From assembly GCA_030639305.1 (NCBI GenBank), contig DAOWCY010000021.1:1-51484 (forward strand): a stretch of 51,484 bases of DNA, given 5' to 3'. Source of the DNA: JAGLQA01 sp023135565 (GTDB lineage: Bacteria > Acidobacteriota > Aminicenantia > UBA2199). Numbering within the stretch: the first letter of the stretch is position 1; each line of letters begins with the position of its first letter. Below, one piece after another: positions 32,601 through 40,095 of this stretch. The notes below the pieces were generated by a model. That model was not told the DNA's origin. It saw nothing but the letters and a program-made list of their open reading frames with translations, and ran no database searches. Position numbers and translations under genes: made by a program.

Positions 32601-33343
32601 CATAAACCGTTTTCAGTAGTAATATGGCTAAAGGTTTTCCCATCGAACTTGCTTATACCACTTTTGGTGGCAAACCATAAACTCCCGTTTAGGTCCTCAT
32701 AAATATACCTGGTATACTCATGGAGCAGCCCATCTTTTTCAGTATAATTCCTGAAAGTCTTACTTTCAACTTCAAATTTTCCTACTCCCGCTTCCGTGGC
32801 AAACCATAAGTCACCTTCCCGGTCCTGGAGAATCGACTTGACCCGGTCATCAGGCAAACCGTCTTTTTTCCTGTAATGAATAAAATTTTTACCGTCGAAT
32901 TTGATAACGCCATCGCCATCAGTGCCGAACCACATTGCCCCACTGCGGTCCTCTAAAATAGACCACACATAGGTATCTCGATTTAATCCATGCTTGTTCA
33001 CCGTGTATGGGGTAAATTTCCTGTAATCGTACCGGGTGATGCCTCCCCTGGTGCCGATCCATAATTCACCCTGCCGGTCTTCGATAATACAGGTGACCAC
33101 ATCGTCGCTCAAACCATCTTTCTCGGAAAAATGTTCAAACTTCCTGCCGTCAAACCTATTAATACCACCGCCATTGGTGCCGCACCAGATAAAACCCCTA
33201 CTGTCCTGCAAAACACTGTGCACCTGGGATTGTCCGAGCCCCTCTTCTATCGAATAGTTGGTAAAATTGCAGCGGTAAGCGGAAGCCGGTAAAAAAAGAC
33301 CCAGTACCAAGAAAGAAATCAAAACTATTTTTTTATTAATCAT
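29681..33343 (-). CDS. Hybrid histidine kinase with two-component propeller and receiver
   Basis: The 1220-aa membrane sensor has a signal peptide (~1-22) and a periplasmic beta-propeller built from repeats such as EDRxGxLWFGTxGGG (~25-640). A Y_Y_Y domain follows (~690-750), then a transmembrane helix (~757-778), a coiled coil, a HisKA domain with the phosphoacceptor in VAHDLNN (~His855), a HATPase domain (NLITNAAEA, DCGVGIS, GTGLGMAV) and a C-terminal receiver with VVDDEDD and acceptor Asp near 1149 (VILDM). There is no DNA-binding domain, so output goes to an unknown partner. The stop is TAG. The promoter's -10 box ends only 9 bases before the ATG. Confidence 0.95.
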   Translation of the reverse strand: MINKKIVLISFLVLGLFLPASAYRCNFTNYSIEEGLGQSQVHSVLQDSRGFIWCGTNGGGINRFDGRKFEHFSEKDGLSDDVVTCIIEDRQGELWIGTRGGITRYDYRKFTPYTVNKHGLNRDTYVWSILEDRSGAMWFGTDGDGVIKFDGKNFIHYRKKDGLPDDRVKSILQDREGDLWFATEAGVGKFEVESKTFRNYTEKDGLLHEYTRYIYEDLNGSLWFATKSGISKFDGKTFSHITTENGLCSNDVYFILQDTKGHYWFTTQGGVSEYDGVNFTTYTTKNGLPHNTISAMWEDREGNMWFGTDFGLSKLSGKMLTYLGTEDGLGNAHVWGFWEDKEGVLWISTEAGANKYYSGSSRLVTAEVMRDKKGAYPLFEDSKGNLWFGTMDNDLWFYAAGSIGGRSEKGLINLTLKEGLKKALILSIFEDKSGNIWLGTSEEGVRKYDGKTFKTITTKDGLLNDTVSSITQDRNGNILFGTEGGLSIYNGAVFKNIAGREGHSFREVMCVLVDRWDNIWFGTYGNGVIKYSLSVKEKGSEIDTITAKDGLNNEVILSMVFDDYGHLIIGTDKGINILDFEEYSRTGEKIIHAFGKYEGFRGIECNQNAVYKDKQGNIWFGTVKGAIRYNPKEFEANEKEPLTQVTSLKLFFKNVDFSGFTHSGFDKSGLPIDLALPYKMNHVTLEYTGISLTAPEKVRYRVKLEGFEENWTPISQTNTATYSNLSPGNYTFKVSACNNNGIWNKVPAAFSFSVIAPFWQSWWFYSLCFLCSGLVVYFVIKGRTGVLEKQRRFLEEKVKERTKEVEKEKAKVEQINLELEQRVKERTEKLVITNKQLMQAQKMEAIGRLASGVAHDLNNVLAGIVTLPEMLAQKTPKDNPLREYLLMIQRSGEKAAAIVRDLLTLARRGVAITESVNLNDIVNEYLKSPGFKKLKTDHPKVSLEVELENKLYNMQGSPIHLFKSLMNLITNAAEAMPEGGKITITTKNRYLDQPVRGYDEVAAGNFIELTVSDCGVGISSDDMEKIFEPFYTKKHMGRSGTGLGMAVVWGTVQDHHGYIEVQSAEGKGTTIIIDYPAAAPEEKKEKRQKDKKDYKSRGEAILVVDDEDDQREIASLILRELGYNVSTVSSGREAIAYLKKHPVDLVILDMIMEPGIDGCETYKRIVELVPGQKAIIVSGFSEDNRVKKAQRMGAGPFLKKPYLKDEINLAIQEELGKQRH

Positions 33344-33351
33344 AACCGGAA

Positions 33352-33380
33352 ATTCTATAAGAATTGTCGGGAATTGTCAA
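33352..33380 (-). promoter_or_regulatory. Promoter of the hybrid kinase gene
   Basis: TTGACA, a 17-base spacer and TAGAAT on the minus strand. The predicted transcription start falls at about 33345, next to the ATG at 33343, so the mRNA would be leaderless or nearly so. No Shine-Dalgarno is present. Confidence 0.55.
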
Positions 33381-33508
33381 ATCCGATGATCGATGTTTAA
33401 TGAAAATTGCCGACGGGATTCAACCGGCAGCTTTTAAACTACTCCCGGATGCCGCTTGACTTGCAGCGTCTAAGAAGGATGTTTTAGTTTAGTTTAGTTT
33501 ACTTTATT

Positions 33509-34528
33509 TCACTTTAGTTCATCCATTTTCTCGATATGAAGTTCTATGTTTTCGGTTTCGGGATTTTCATAAAGATAGATATATTTGCCATCTTTAAATG
33601 TATAAGGGGCAAACTCGATGGTATTTATATCCGCACCGGCAAGATACACCTTTTTCAAAATTTTCCCGTTAAAATCAAGGACCAAGAATTCCGACCTGCC
33701 TCCCTTCATCCGGTAGGTGTGAACGTAAATCCTGCCTCCATCCACTACATAATTTTTCATAACCGGGAAATATTCGGGGAAATAAGCCATTCGCCTCATC
33801 GCTGCGCTGGTTTCACGGAGACGAACATCTTTTTCCGCCCATGCCCAGGTCCTGGAGATGAAATCATTGCCGACCTTCCGTTTTTTCACATCAGCGGTGA
33901 TCTTTTTAAAATGTTTTCCCGATGAATCGAAAACATCGATTTTAAAATCACCGGCGTGATCGAAAACAAACACCTTATCTTCATACTGCCTGACTATTAC
34001 TAAATTCGGCAGCATATGGATTCTCCCGGATTTCTTATAGTGAAGATAGCCGCGGGAATAGAGAGTTTTTGCCTCCTGTAAATCACGGCCGTAAAGAACC
34101 GCCCCGACTACATTTCCACTCTCTTTGACTATCGATTTGGTAATTACGTAATTCTCTCCTAAGGGAAGAACCTGGAGGGCAATAAAAGGGAATCTTTTCT
34201 CCCTGATAAAATCTCCTTTTTTGGTAAAATAAACCATTTTTGAAACGTTATTGAGAAGAATCTCCCCATTCACAACTTCGATCTGCATTTTATAACGGGG
34301 CTTGGGATTAAGTTCTCCAGGGCCATTCCCTTTTTTGCCGAATTTCTTTAAGAGCTTAAAATCTTTCATCGAGTAGACATACACAGCAGCTCCCTGGATA
34401 ACGATAAGATCGTCTCCATCGATTCTCAGCATCTCCGGTCTTGATAATTCGCCCAATTCGGCTGCCTTTTCCCCGGTAAGTGTTAATGTTAAAGATAATA
34501 AAAGAGTTAAGATAATAATTTTTAGCAT
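33509..34528 (-). CDS. Secreted 6-bladed beta-propeller protein
   Basis: The 339-aa product has a signal peptide (MLKIIILTLLLSLTLTLTG) and propeller repeats with blade words such as DDLIVIQGAAVYVYS, KKFGKKGNGPGEL and KVFVFDHAGDFKIDVFDSSG, like NHL-related 6-bladed proteins. I chose the ATG at 34528 because AAGGAGGAGG lies 6 bases upstream. An upstream in-frame start would bury the signal peptide. The ligand is unknown. It faces the same way as the propeller kinase but is ~160 bases upstream of it with separate signals. Confidence 0.82.
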   Translation of the reverse strand: MLKIIILTLLLSLTLTLTGEKAAELGELSRPEMLRIDGDDLIVIQGAAVYVYSMKDFKLLKKFGKKGNGPGELNPKPRYKMQIEVVNGEILLNNVSKMVYFTKKGDFIREKRFPFIALQVLPLGENYVITKSIVKESGNVVGAVLYGRDLQEAKTLYSRGYLHYKKSGRIHMLPNLVIVRQYEDKVFVFDHAGDFKIDVFDSSGKHFKKITADVKKRKVGNDFISRTWAWAEKDVRLRETSAAMRRMAYFPEYFPVMKNYVVDGGRIYVHTYRMKGGRSEFLVLDFNGKILKKVYLAGADINTIEFAPYTFKDGKYIYLYENPETENIELHIEKMDELK

Positions 34529-34729
34529 GATACCTCCTCCTTGCGGCTTGATAACCAACCATATTCTTGCATTTCATTATTGTTTCCTCATTTTCCAACC
34601 GGTTCCGGGTTTACGGTAAAACACTTTCCGTAAAACATGAATACCGGGATATTATGAATACCATAATTACGAGAAAATTTCAACCCCGAAAATTTTTTTT
34701 TATATCTGCTCTACTTTGTTAACGATGTA

Positions 34730-35359
34730 TTAACGAAAATAATTTTCAATTTTTTCAAAATCGTCTCCTTTCCTGGTTACTTTGACGGGGGATGCTGTAA
34801 AATCGAGGATAGTGGAACCTTTCGATCCAGGCAGCATACCGGCGTCTATAAGCAGGTCTATACCGGGAAATTCTTTCTTAATTTGCTCCGGGTCTCTTAA
34901 AGGCGGCCTGCCCGACTTGTTTACCGAGGTAGAGATCAACGGCGCGTCGAGGCGCTCTTCCAGGTACTCCAACAATTTTATTATTTCGGGGATGTCGGGA
35001 ATACGGATACCGATTTTGTCGCTGCCCTTGAGAAGCGCCTTATTTATAGATTCGGAAACCTTGAAAAGAGCGGTAAATTTGCCGGGGAAGATTTTTTCCT
35101 GCAGTTCATAGAAGGCGGGCGGTATTTCGGCGGTTAGTTTTTTTATCATATCGTAACCGGTCACAGCGGCGGAATAAGGCATATCCGCCCTGCCTTTTAG
35201 CCAGTCGATTTTTTTCATAACTTTTAAGGAAAAAAAGTTGCCGCCCATCCCATAGAGCGTATCCGTAGGATAAACGATCACGCCGTCGTTTTTTATAGTA
35301 TTTTCTATGAGTTCCAGGTTATCGCGGTGGAGAATATTTTCAAATTTTATTATGTCCAT
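34730..35359 (-). CDS. Sua5/YciO/YrdC family protein, threonylcarbamoyl-AMP synthase-like
   Basis: The family makes threonylcarbamoyl-AMP for the t6A37 modification of ANN-decoding tRNAs. The 209-aa product has the signature VIVYPTDTLYGMGGNFF (~23-39), KGRADMPYSAAVT, and the SDKIGIRIPDIPEI plus APLISTSVNKSGRPP blocks. The start at 35359 follows AAAAGGGG. Longer in-frame starts run into the remnant toxin gene. The usual KRP motif is degenerate (KGRADMP), so a YciO-like role is possible. Confidence 0.88.
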   Translation of the reverse strand: MDIIKFENILHRDNLELIENTIKNDGVIVYPTDTLYGMGGNFFSLKVMKKIDWLKGRADMPYSAAVTGYDMIKKLTAEIPPAFYELQEKIFPGKFTALFKVSESINKALLKGSDKIGIRIPDIPEIIKLLEYLEERLDAPLISTSVNKSGRPPLRDPEQIKKEFPGIDLLIDAGMLPGSKGSTILDFTASPVKVTRKGDDFEKIENYFR

Positions 35360-35490
35360 CAGACCCCTTTTAAAATAATAAAGCACTCCCCTTTCAGGTC
35401 GAAACATTTTACGTAATTTTTCCTGTCTTTTTTTCGGAACCATTCAAGGTCTTTATCGGCATTAGGCAGGATGTTTATCTTGTAAGTCAT
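35359..35490 (-). pseudogene. Truncated YoeB/RelE-type toxin
   Basis: A 43-codon frame (MTYKINILPNADKDLEWFRK...) carries the N-terminus of Txe/YoeB-type toxins, notably ADKDLEWFRKKDRKNYVKCF, then leaves the family after DLKGE and stops at the Sua5 start. Family members run ~85-95 residues with catalytic Glu/Arg/His in the missing half, so it cannot be active. It overlaps the antitoxin gene by 29 bases, the usual arrangement. Confidence 0.7.
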
Positions 35491-35746
35491 ATAATGCCTC
35501 TGCGACGGTTTTGGCATCGATCTCTTGATTTTCATCGCGTTTTTTATGAGATTCGAGTAGGGCTTTTAGTGATTTTTTATCTTTCAGCAGGAGAAGCGTT
35601 TCCTGGATGCTCTCCCATTCTTCCTGGTCGATAACAACCACAGAGCCGTGATCGGAAACGATAATGGTTTCGTCGATATCTTGAATCGTGCGATTAATCA
35701 GCCCCGGCAAATCTTTCATGGCATCGTTTATACTTACGGTGTGCAT
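35462..35746 (-). CDS. Phd/YefM-type antitoxin
   Basis: The 94-aa product starts with the DNA-binding/dimerisation part HTVSINDAMKDLPGLINRTI and VSDHGSVVVIDQEEWESIQETLLLL, characteristic of Phd/YefM antitoxins, followed by a longer acidic toxin-binding tail. GAAGGAG precedes the ATG, with a CCGGGTAAACCCGG hairpin in the leader. The partner toxin is truncated, so this is now a solitary antitoxin that may still repress its own promoter. Confidence 0.85.
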   Translation of the reverse strand: MHTVSINDAMKDLPGLINRTIQDIDETIIVSDHGSVVVIDQEEWESIQETLLLLKDKKSLKALLESHKKRDENQEIDAKTVAEALYDLQDKHPA

Positions 35747-35805
35747 CTTGTACTCCTTCTTTTAACCGGGTAAACCCGGAGTTTTTAGGTTTTCACAACG
35801 TCTAT

Positions 35806-35841
35806 ATAATAATACCGATTGCCGGATATGTCAACAATCGG
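35806..35841 (-). promoter_or_regulatory. Promoter and operator of the Phd/YefM antitoxin
   Basis: TTGACA, a 17-base spacer and TATTAT on the minus strand. A perfect 7-bp inverted repeat CCGATTG...CAATCGG (35815-35821, 35835-35841) brackets the -35 box and part of the spacer, as expected for an autoregulatory operator. Confidence 0.65.
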
Positions 35842-35891
35842 TTTCTCAAATTTTATTTAAGTGGGATTGATTTTGTATGATAGGGGAAAAC

Positions 35892-36060
35892 TACCCCTGC
35901 CGGGGGCCAAACTTTTGAAAAAGTTTGAACAAAACTTCTATTGAGCGATAAGCTTTTATACTCTAAAACATGCCCCTCATAGGCTCCCCACGCCGTGGGG
36001 TTGAGCGATAAGCTTTTATACTCTAAAACATGCCCCTCATGGGCTCCCCGCGCCGCGGGG
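35892..36060. repeat. Palindromic element with 60-bp tandem duplication
   Basis: A CCCCTGCCGGGGGCC / AAACTTTTGAAAAAGTTTG head is followed by two 60-base copies (35941-36000 and 36001-36060), identical at 57 positions. Each contains GAGCGATAAGCTTTTATACT and a CTCCCCGCGCCGCGGGG end. The second copy abuts the sppA stop codon. Confidence 0.85.
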
Positions 36061-37749
36061 TTAATTGATTTCAATCCGGTAGGGCAGCAGCAGAGCAGGA
36101 AAAAACCGCTTAAACATACTTAGCTGCGCTTTGATCCCGGCCACCGGGTTCCCGGCCTCTGTACCGACGCCCATCAACTCATACACCGTATCCCAGAGCG
36201 ACTTCTTCCTGGGGTAAACTTTTACACCTACCTTTTGTTCCGCCGGTATCTTGGCCAGCTTTTTGGCCTCGTCGATGGCGTCCAACAAACCGCCGATCCG
36301 GTCCACTAATCCCGATTCAACCGCCGAATTACCGGCCCACACCCGGCCCCGGGCAATTTTCTCTACTGCCTCGATATCCAGGTCCCGGTTCTTTGCCACC
36401 AGCGACACAAAAGAATCATAGATACGTCTCATTACCGTCATGAATTTCTTCTTTTCCTTTGTGGAAAATCCCCGGTAATCGGAAAACCAATCCGCATACT
36501 CGGTGGTTTTGAGCAGCGCTTTTTTTAAGCCGACTTTATCGTAAAGGCCTTTGAAAATGAATTTCCCACCCAGCACACCGATAGAGCCGGTAATGGTTTG
36601 AGGCAGGACCAGGATTTTGGAGGCTGAGAGAGACAGTTGGTAACCACCGGATGCGCCCAGGTTGGACATAGAGATAATTAAAGGTTTCTTTTTTACTAAT
36701 AGTTCCACTTCCCTGCGTATGGCATCCGATGCGAAAGGCGACCCCCCGGGACTGTCGATCCTCAAGACAACAGCTTTAACCGCCCGGTTCTTGCTCACGG
36801 CTCTTAACTGTTTTGTTACCGTACCGGCGCCCATGATATTACCACCGGTCAAGCTTTTACCGCCACTGCAGCCGGAATGGATTTCCCCGGCAGCAAAGAT
36901 AACAGCGATCTTATCCTGTCCTAAGTAGGGCAAAGGGGAACCGGTCTCTTTATAAATATTAAAATCGATTATTTTATGTTCTTTTTCTAAATCGTCTATG
37001 ATTTCGTCTTCGTATACCAGTCTATCGATCAGGTGCGCTTCGACGCAAGCCGCGCTGGAAAGGGAAAATTCGCTGATGATTTTTTTTATGACCTCTTTCG
37101 GAATATTCCTGTTTCCCGCTATTTTTTCTAAAGTGGACTCGAAGATATCGTCGAGCAATTTTTGCAGCGATTCTTTATGCGCGGGCGTGAGGTGGTCTTC
37201 TGTGAACATGTTTGCCCCGGTTTTATATTCCCCGATATGGTAATATTCAGCTTTTATTCCTAAGTTCGAGAAAGTTTTTTTTAGAAAAATCGCCTCTGCC
37301 GCCAGGCCGTTAAGGATTAAACTGTCTCCTCCCTTAAAGGCATACACTTTATCGGCAAAAGTAGCCAGGAAGTACTCGCGCAGTCCACCGCCTTCGATAT
37401 AGGCGTATACTTTCTTGCCGCTTTTCCTGAAATTCTTTATTATTCTTCCCGTATCCTCCACCACGGCCCAGCCGGCATTCAGATAGGATATTTTTAATAA
37501 AACTCCTTTTATCCTGTTGTCGATGCGGGCCCTCTCGAGGTGGTACCACAGGTCCCTGATGCTGTGTTTTTTGGAGAGGAATGAGTCGTCGCTGTCGACG
37601 ATTTCGCCCGACAGGTTGATTTTAAGAAACGAGTTCCCGGCGACGTGTGGTTCCCGGGTGAATTGCATATAGACATAACCGGCGCCCAGCGCCAGGAATA
37701 TTATAATTATCACCAGTACGAGTATCGTAATCAATATACCTTTTCTCAT
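36061..37749 (-). CDS. sppA: Signal peptide peptidase SppA, long form
   Basis: SppA is a membrane-bound serine protease that degrades cleaved signal peptides. The 562-aa product has an N-terminal membrane helix (~4-28) and two tandem Clp/crotonase-like protease domains. The general base lysine is in HIGEYKTG (Lys176) and the nucleophile serine in NLGASGGYQLS (Ser368), split between the two halves as in the 67K-type enzyme. GSPGGSPFASDAIRRE-like segments precede the serine block. Its TAA coincides with the edge of a palindromic element (TTAACCCCGCGG). Confidence 0.94.
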   Translation of the reverse strand: MRKGILITILVLVIIIIFLALGAGYVYMQFTREPHVAGNSFLKINLSGEIVDSDDSFLSKKHSIRDLWYHLERARIDNRIKGVLLKISYLNAGWAVVEDTGRIIKNFRKSGKKVYAYIEGGGLREYFLATFADKVYAFKGGDSLILNGLAAEAIFLKKTFSNLGIKAEYYHIGEYKTGANMFTEDHLTPAHKESLQKLLDDIFESTLEKIAGNRNIPKEVIKKIISEFSLSSAACVEAHLIDRLVYEDEIIDDLEKEHKIIDFNIYKETGSPLPYLGQDKIAVIFAAGEIHSGCSGGKSLTGGNIMGAGTVTKQLRAVSKNRAVKAVVLRIDSPGGSPFASDAIRREVELLVKKKPLIISMSNLGASGGYQLSLSASKILVLPQTITGSIGVLGGKFIFKGLYDKVGLKKALLKTTEYADWFSDYRGFSTKEKKKFMTVMRRIYDSFVSLVAKNRDLDIEAVEKIARGRVWAGNSAVESGLVDRIGGLLDAIDEAKKLAKIPAEQKVGVKVYPRKKSLWDTVYELMGVGTEAGNPVAGIKAQLSMFKRFFPALLLPYRIEIN

Positions 37750-38094
37750 AGTTTAGCTCCTAAATGTATCCGGGTAGGCCATTAAATGGCGGGCGCTTAC
37801 AGCGCGGTAATAATAACATGTTACCATACTTCAAATTCCCACCGTTGGTTGGTTTTCTTTTCAAGCTTGGTCCCGGCACTTACAGCACGGCATTCAAAAC
37901 AGGTTTTCGTATTTCAAATACCCACCGTCAGGTGGTTTTTGTTTCCAGGTTAATTTAAAAAACAATAACATCTATTATACTTATTTTTTAGGAAAAGGTT
38001 TTCCTTTCTCCTAAAAAAACTTCTCAGCCCCACCTGTGTGGGGAAGCGTTTAGGAGAAATACTGCAAAAAAAAAATTTTAGGGCTTGACAAGAG
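37750..38094. other. Intergenic region with dispersed repeat units
   Basis: No gene is supported. Two related ~70-base units start with GCGCTTACAGCGCGGTA (37794) and GCACTTACAGCACGGCA (37877), and each continues to a CAAAT(A/T)CCCACCG...GGTGG hairpin and a T-rich run. CTTACAGCGCGGTA also occurs at ~12886, upstream of pylT. A CCCCACCTGTGTGGGG element fragment lies at 38029. Confidence 0.55.
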
Positions 38095-38123
38095 CTGCAC
38101 TTGAAGGTAAATTATCAATGTTC
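38095..38123 (+). promoter_or_regulatory. Promoter of the HcnA/B-like pair
   Basis: TTGACA, a 17-base spacer and TAAATT, 140 bases upstream of the ATG at 38263. A palindromic element (38158-38250) lies in the leader. Confidence 0.5.
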
Positions 38124-38157
38124 AGTGATCAATTAGCGAGCTGCTGTCGGCGACCCC

Positions 38158-38250
38158 AGCCTATGAGGGGCTTGTGAAATAATGGGTAAATAGAAGTTTT
38201 GTTCAAACTTTTTCAAAAGTTTGGCCCCCGGCAGGGCCGCCGGAGGCAAG
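38158..38250. repeat. Palindromic element in the HcnA/B-like leader
   Basis: CCTATGAGGGGCTTGTG, AAGTTTTGTTCAAACTTTTT, CAAAAGTTTGGCCCCCGG and CAGGGCCGCCGGAGGCAAGG. It sits between promoter and gene, so it would be transcribed as a hairpin leader. It ends 12 bases before the ATG and GGAGG may double as the ribosome site. Confidence 0.75.
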
Positions 38251-38262
38251 GTTATTTAGAAA

Positions 38263-38547
38263 ATGAAAAAAGATTTAAGAATAAAAAAAATTAATCGTAA
38301 AGAGAAAGTGAATATTCGTGTAAACGGGAACGAAGTTCTCGCCTATAACGGCGAAACGGTTTTTGCCGCGCTGGTCGCCTCGGGGTACAAAGCCTTGAAG
38401 AAGAGTCCTATATTAAAGGAGAAGCGAGGAGCATTCTGCGGTATGGGCGTTTGTTTCGAGTGCCTTGTAACTGTCAACGGGACCCCTAATGTCAGGTCCT
38501 GTATGTGCCCGGTTGAGAATGATATGGAGATCGAAGTAGATGAGTAG
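38263..38547 (+). CDS. 2Fe-2S subunit, HcnA-like
   Basis: The 94-aa protein is a plant-ferredoxin-fold [2Fe-2S] subunit of the type found in hydrogen cyanide synthase HcnA, opine oxidase and hydroxyproline dehydrogenase complexes. VNGNEVLAYNGETVFAALVASG is followed by the cluster ligands in FCGMGVCFECLVTVNG and SCMCPVE. It overlaps the flavoprotein gene by 8 bases, so the two subunits are made together. The stop is TAG. Confidence 0.85.
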   Translation: MKKDLRIKKINRKEKVNIRVNGNEVLAYNGETVFAALVASGYKALKKSPILKEKRGAFCGMGVCFECLVTVNGTPNVRSCMCPVENDMEIEVDE

Positions 38548-39967
38548 AAAAAAACAAAAGTTTAATGTAGTGATAGTGGGCAGCGGTTTTTCCGGGATAG
38601 TGGCCGCTAATATTCTTTTGGACGCCGGTCTCGATGTGTTACTCATCGATGAAAACATGCACACCGGTGGGCAATTGCTGCGAAAAATCCCCGAGAAACT
38701 CGGCGAATATCCCGGTTATCGCCCCGATCCCGTTAAAAAGACCGGTTTCGGGTTCGTAGACAGTTTAAGAAAGAAAAAAATCGAAATCTTAAACCGGGCA
38801 ATCGTGATCGGCATCTACCCGGACAATAAAATCCTGGTGGAAGTGGATGAGAAAGAGGTTATCTCCGTCGCCTATGATGTCATTCTTTTTGCCACCGGGG
38901 CCCGGGAAAAATTTATTCCTTTTAAAGGTTGGACGCTCCCCGGTGTATATTCCACCGGGCTGGTCCAGGTATTGATGAAAAGTTCGGGAGTTTTACCTGC
39001 TGAACGAATGGTGATCGGTGGTTCCGGGCTGTTTCTTTTTGCCGCGGCTTATGAATTTTTAAAAAATGGCGGCAAAGTCGATGCGGTATTGGAACAGACT
39101 CCCATGTTCGAAAAAATGAAGTTATTGAGCCAATTTTTTCACCAGTTTTCGAAATTCACCGAAGGCGCGAAGTATTTATTGCGGATAGTTCTTTCCGGTA
39201 CAGCGGTGAGGCACAGGCGAAAGATAGTGGAAGCCAGGGGTGAAAAGGCCCTGGAAGAGGTAGTTACCGCCCGGGTGAATAGAGCCGGCAGGGTGATTCC
39301 CGGCAGTGAAAAAATTTACAAAACCGGGGCATTGGCGGTGGGTTACGGTTTTACTCCCAATGTCGAGCTGCCGCAGTTGGCCGGATGTGAGTTAGAGTAT
39401 GCTCCCGGCAAAGGCGGTTGGGTAGTAGAAGTGAACCGGGAATTGGAAACCGGCATAGAGAATATATTTGCTGCCGGGGAGATAACCGGCGTCGGCGGCG
39501 CTTTAAAATCTATTACCGAAGGGCGCATGGCAGCCTTTGCGATTTTGAAGCGGCTTGGAAAAATCAGCGGCGAAGAGTATTCGGCAAAATCCAAATCTCT
39601 CCTTCGCCAGCGCCGCCGGCACTTGAAATTCGGTGAATATTTTAATTTACTCTACAGTATTCCCGGCGAAATGTTTTTGGACATACCCGGCGAAACGGTT
39701 GTCTGCCGCTGCGAAGATGTCACCATGGATGATATCAGGAAAGCAGTAAAGCACGGTTACGCTTCCCCCGGATCCTTAAAAGTGGCGGTCAGGACCGGCA
39801 TGGGGAATTGCCAGGGGCGGATTTGCGGCCCCAATGTGTTTGAAATTATCTCGGCTTTGACCGGTGAGCCTCAGCGGCAGGTAGGCAGATTTTCGGTGCG
39901 TCCACCCATCAAGCCCGTATCCATCGGTTCTCTAGCGGAGTACCGGGACAATGGTAAATCGGGCTAA
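38540..39967 (+). CDS. FAD/NAD(P) oxidoreductase subunit, HcnB-like
   Basis: The 475-aa flavoprotein has an N-terminal dinucleotide motif VIVGSGFSGIVAANIL (~10-25), a central ATGAREKFIPFKGW segment, a second nucleotide-binding GGSGLFLFAAAYEF, and IFAAGEITGVGGALKSITEG near the FAD C-terminal block. It closes with a BFD-like [2Fe-2S] domain (CRCEDVT and GNCQGRICGP). It matches the HcnB/opine-oxidase alpha-subunit layout. The DAO-type catalytic subunit that usually completes such complexes is not next to it, so the substrate is unknown. Confidence 0.88.
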   Translation: MSRKKQKFNVVIVGSGFSGIVAANILLDAGLDVLLIDENMHTGGQLLRKIPEKLGEYPGYRPDPVKKTGFGFVDSLRKKKIEILNRAIVIGIYPDNKILVEVDEKEVISVAYDVILFATGAREKFIPFKGWTLPGVYSTGLVQVLMKSSGVLPAERMVIGGSGLFLFAAAYEFLKNGGKVDAVLEQTPMFEKMKLLSQFFHQFSKFTEGAKYLLRIVLSGTAVRHRRKIVEARGEKALEEVVTARVNRAGRVIPGSEKIYKTGALAVGYGFTPNVELPQLAGCELEYAPGKGGWVVEVNRELETGIENIFAAGEITGVGGALKSITEGRMAAFAILKRLGKISGEEYSAKSKSLLRQRRRHLKFGEYFNLLYSIPGEMFLDIPGETVVCRCEDVTMDDIRKAVKHGYASPGSLKVAVRTGMGNCQGRICGPNVFEIISALTGEPQRQVGRFSVRPPIKPVSIGSLAEYRDNGKSG

Positions 39968-40006
39968 AAAAAGAATTGCCGATCGATCTTCGAGTTTTGA
40001 TAAATG

Positions 40007-40035
40007 TTGTCACGCCTTTTTATTTTTGGTATAAT
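40007..40035 (+). promoter_or_regulatory. Promoter of the kinase fusion gene
   Basis: TTGTCA, a 17-base spacer and TATAAT, 61 bases before the ATG at 40096. GGGAGCAGCG supplies the ribosome site. Confidence 0.65.
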
Positions 40036-40095
40036 AAACGTTCAGGATCGCATGAAAAAAAATAATATCTATAGATCACTCAGCCGGGAGCAGCG

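Noticed and set aside
35853..36074. 73-codon frame with an internal peptide duplication
   Set aside because: It is a translation of the 60-bp tandem DNA duplication in an element and has no start signal.
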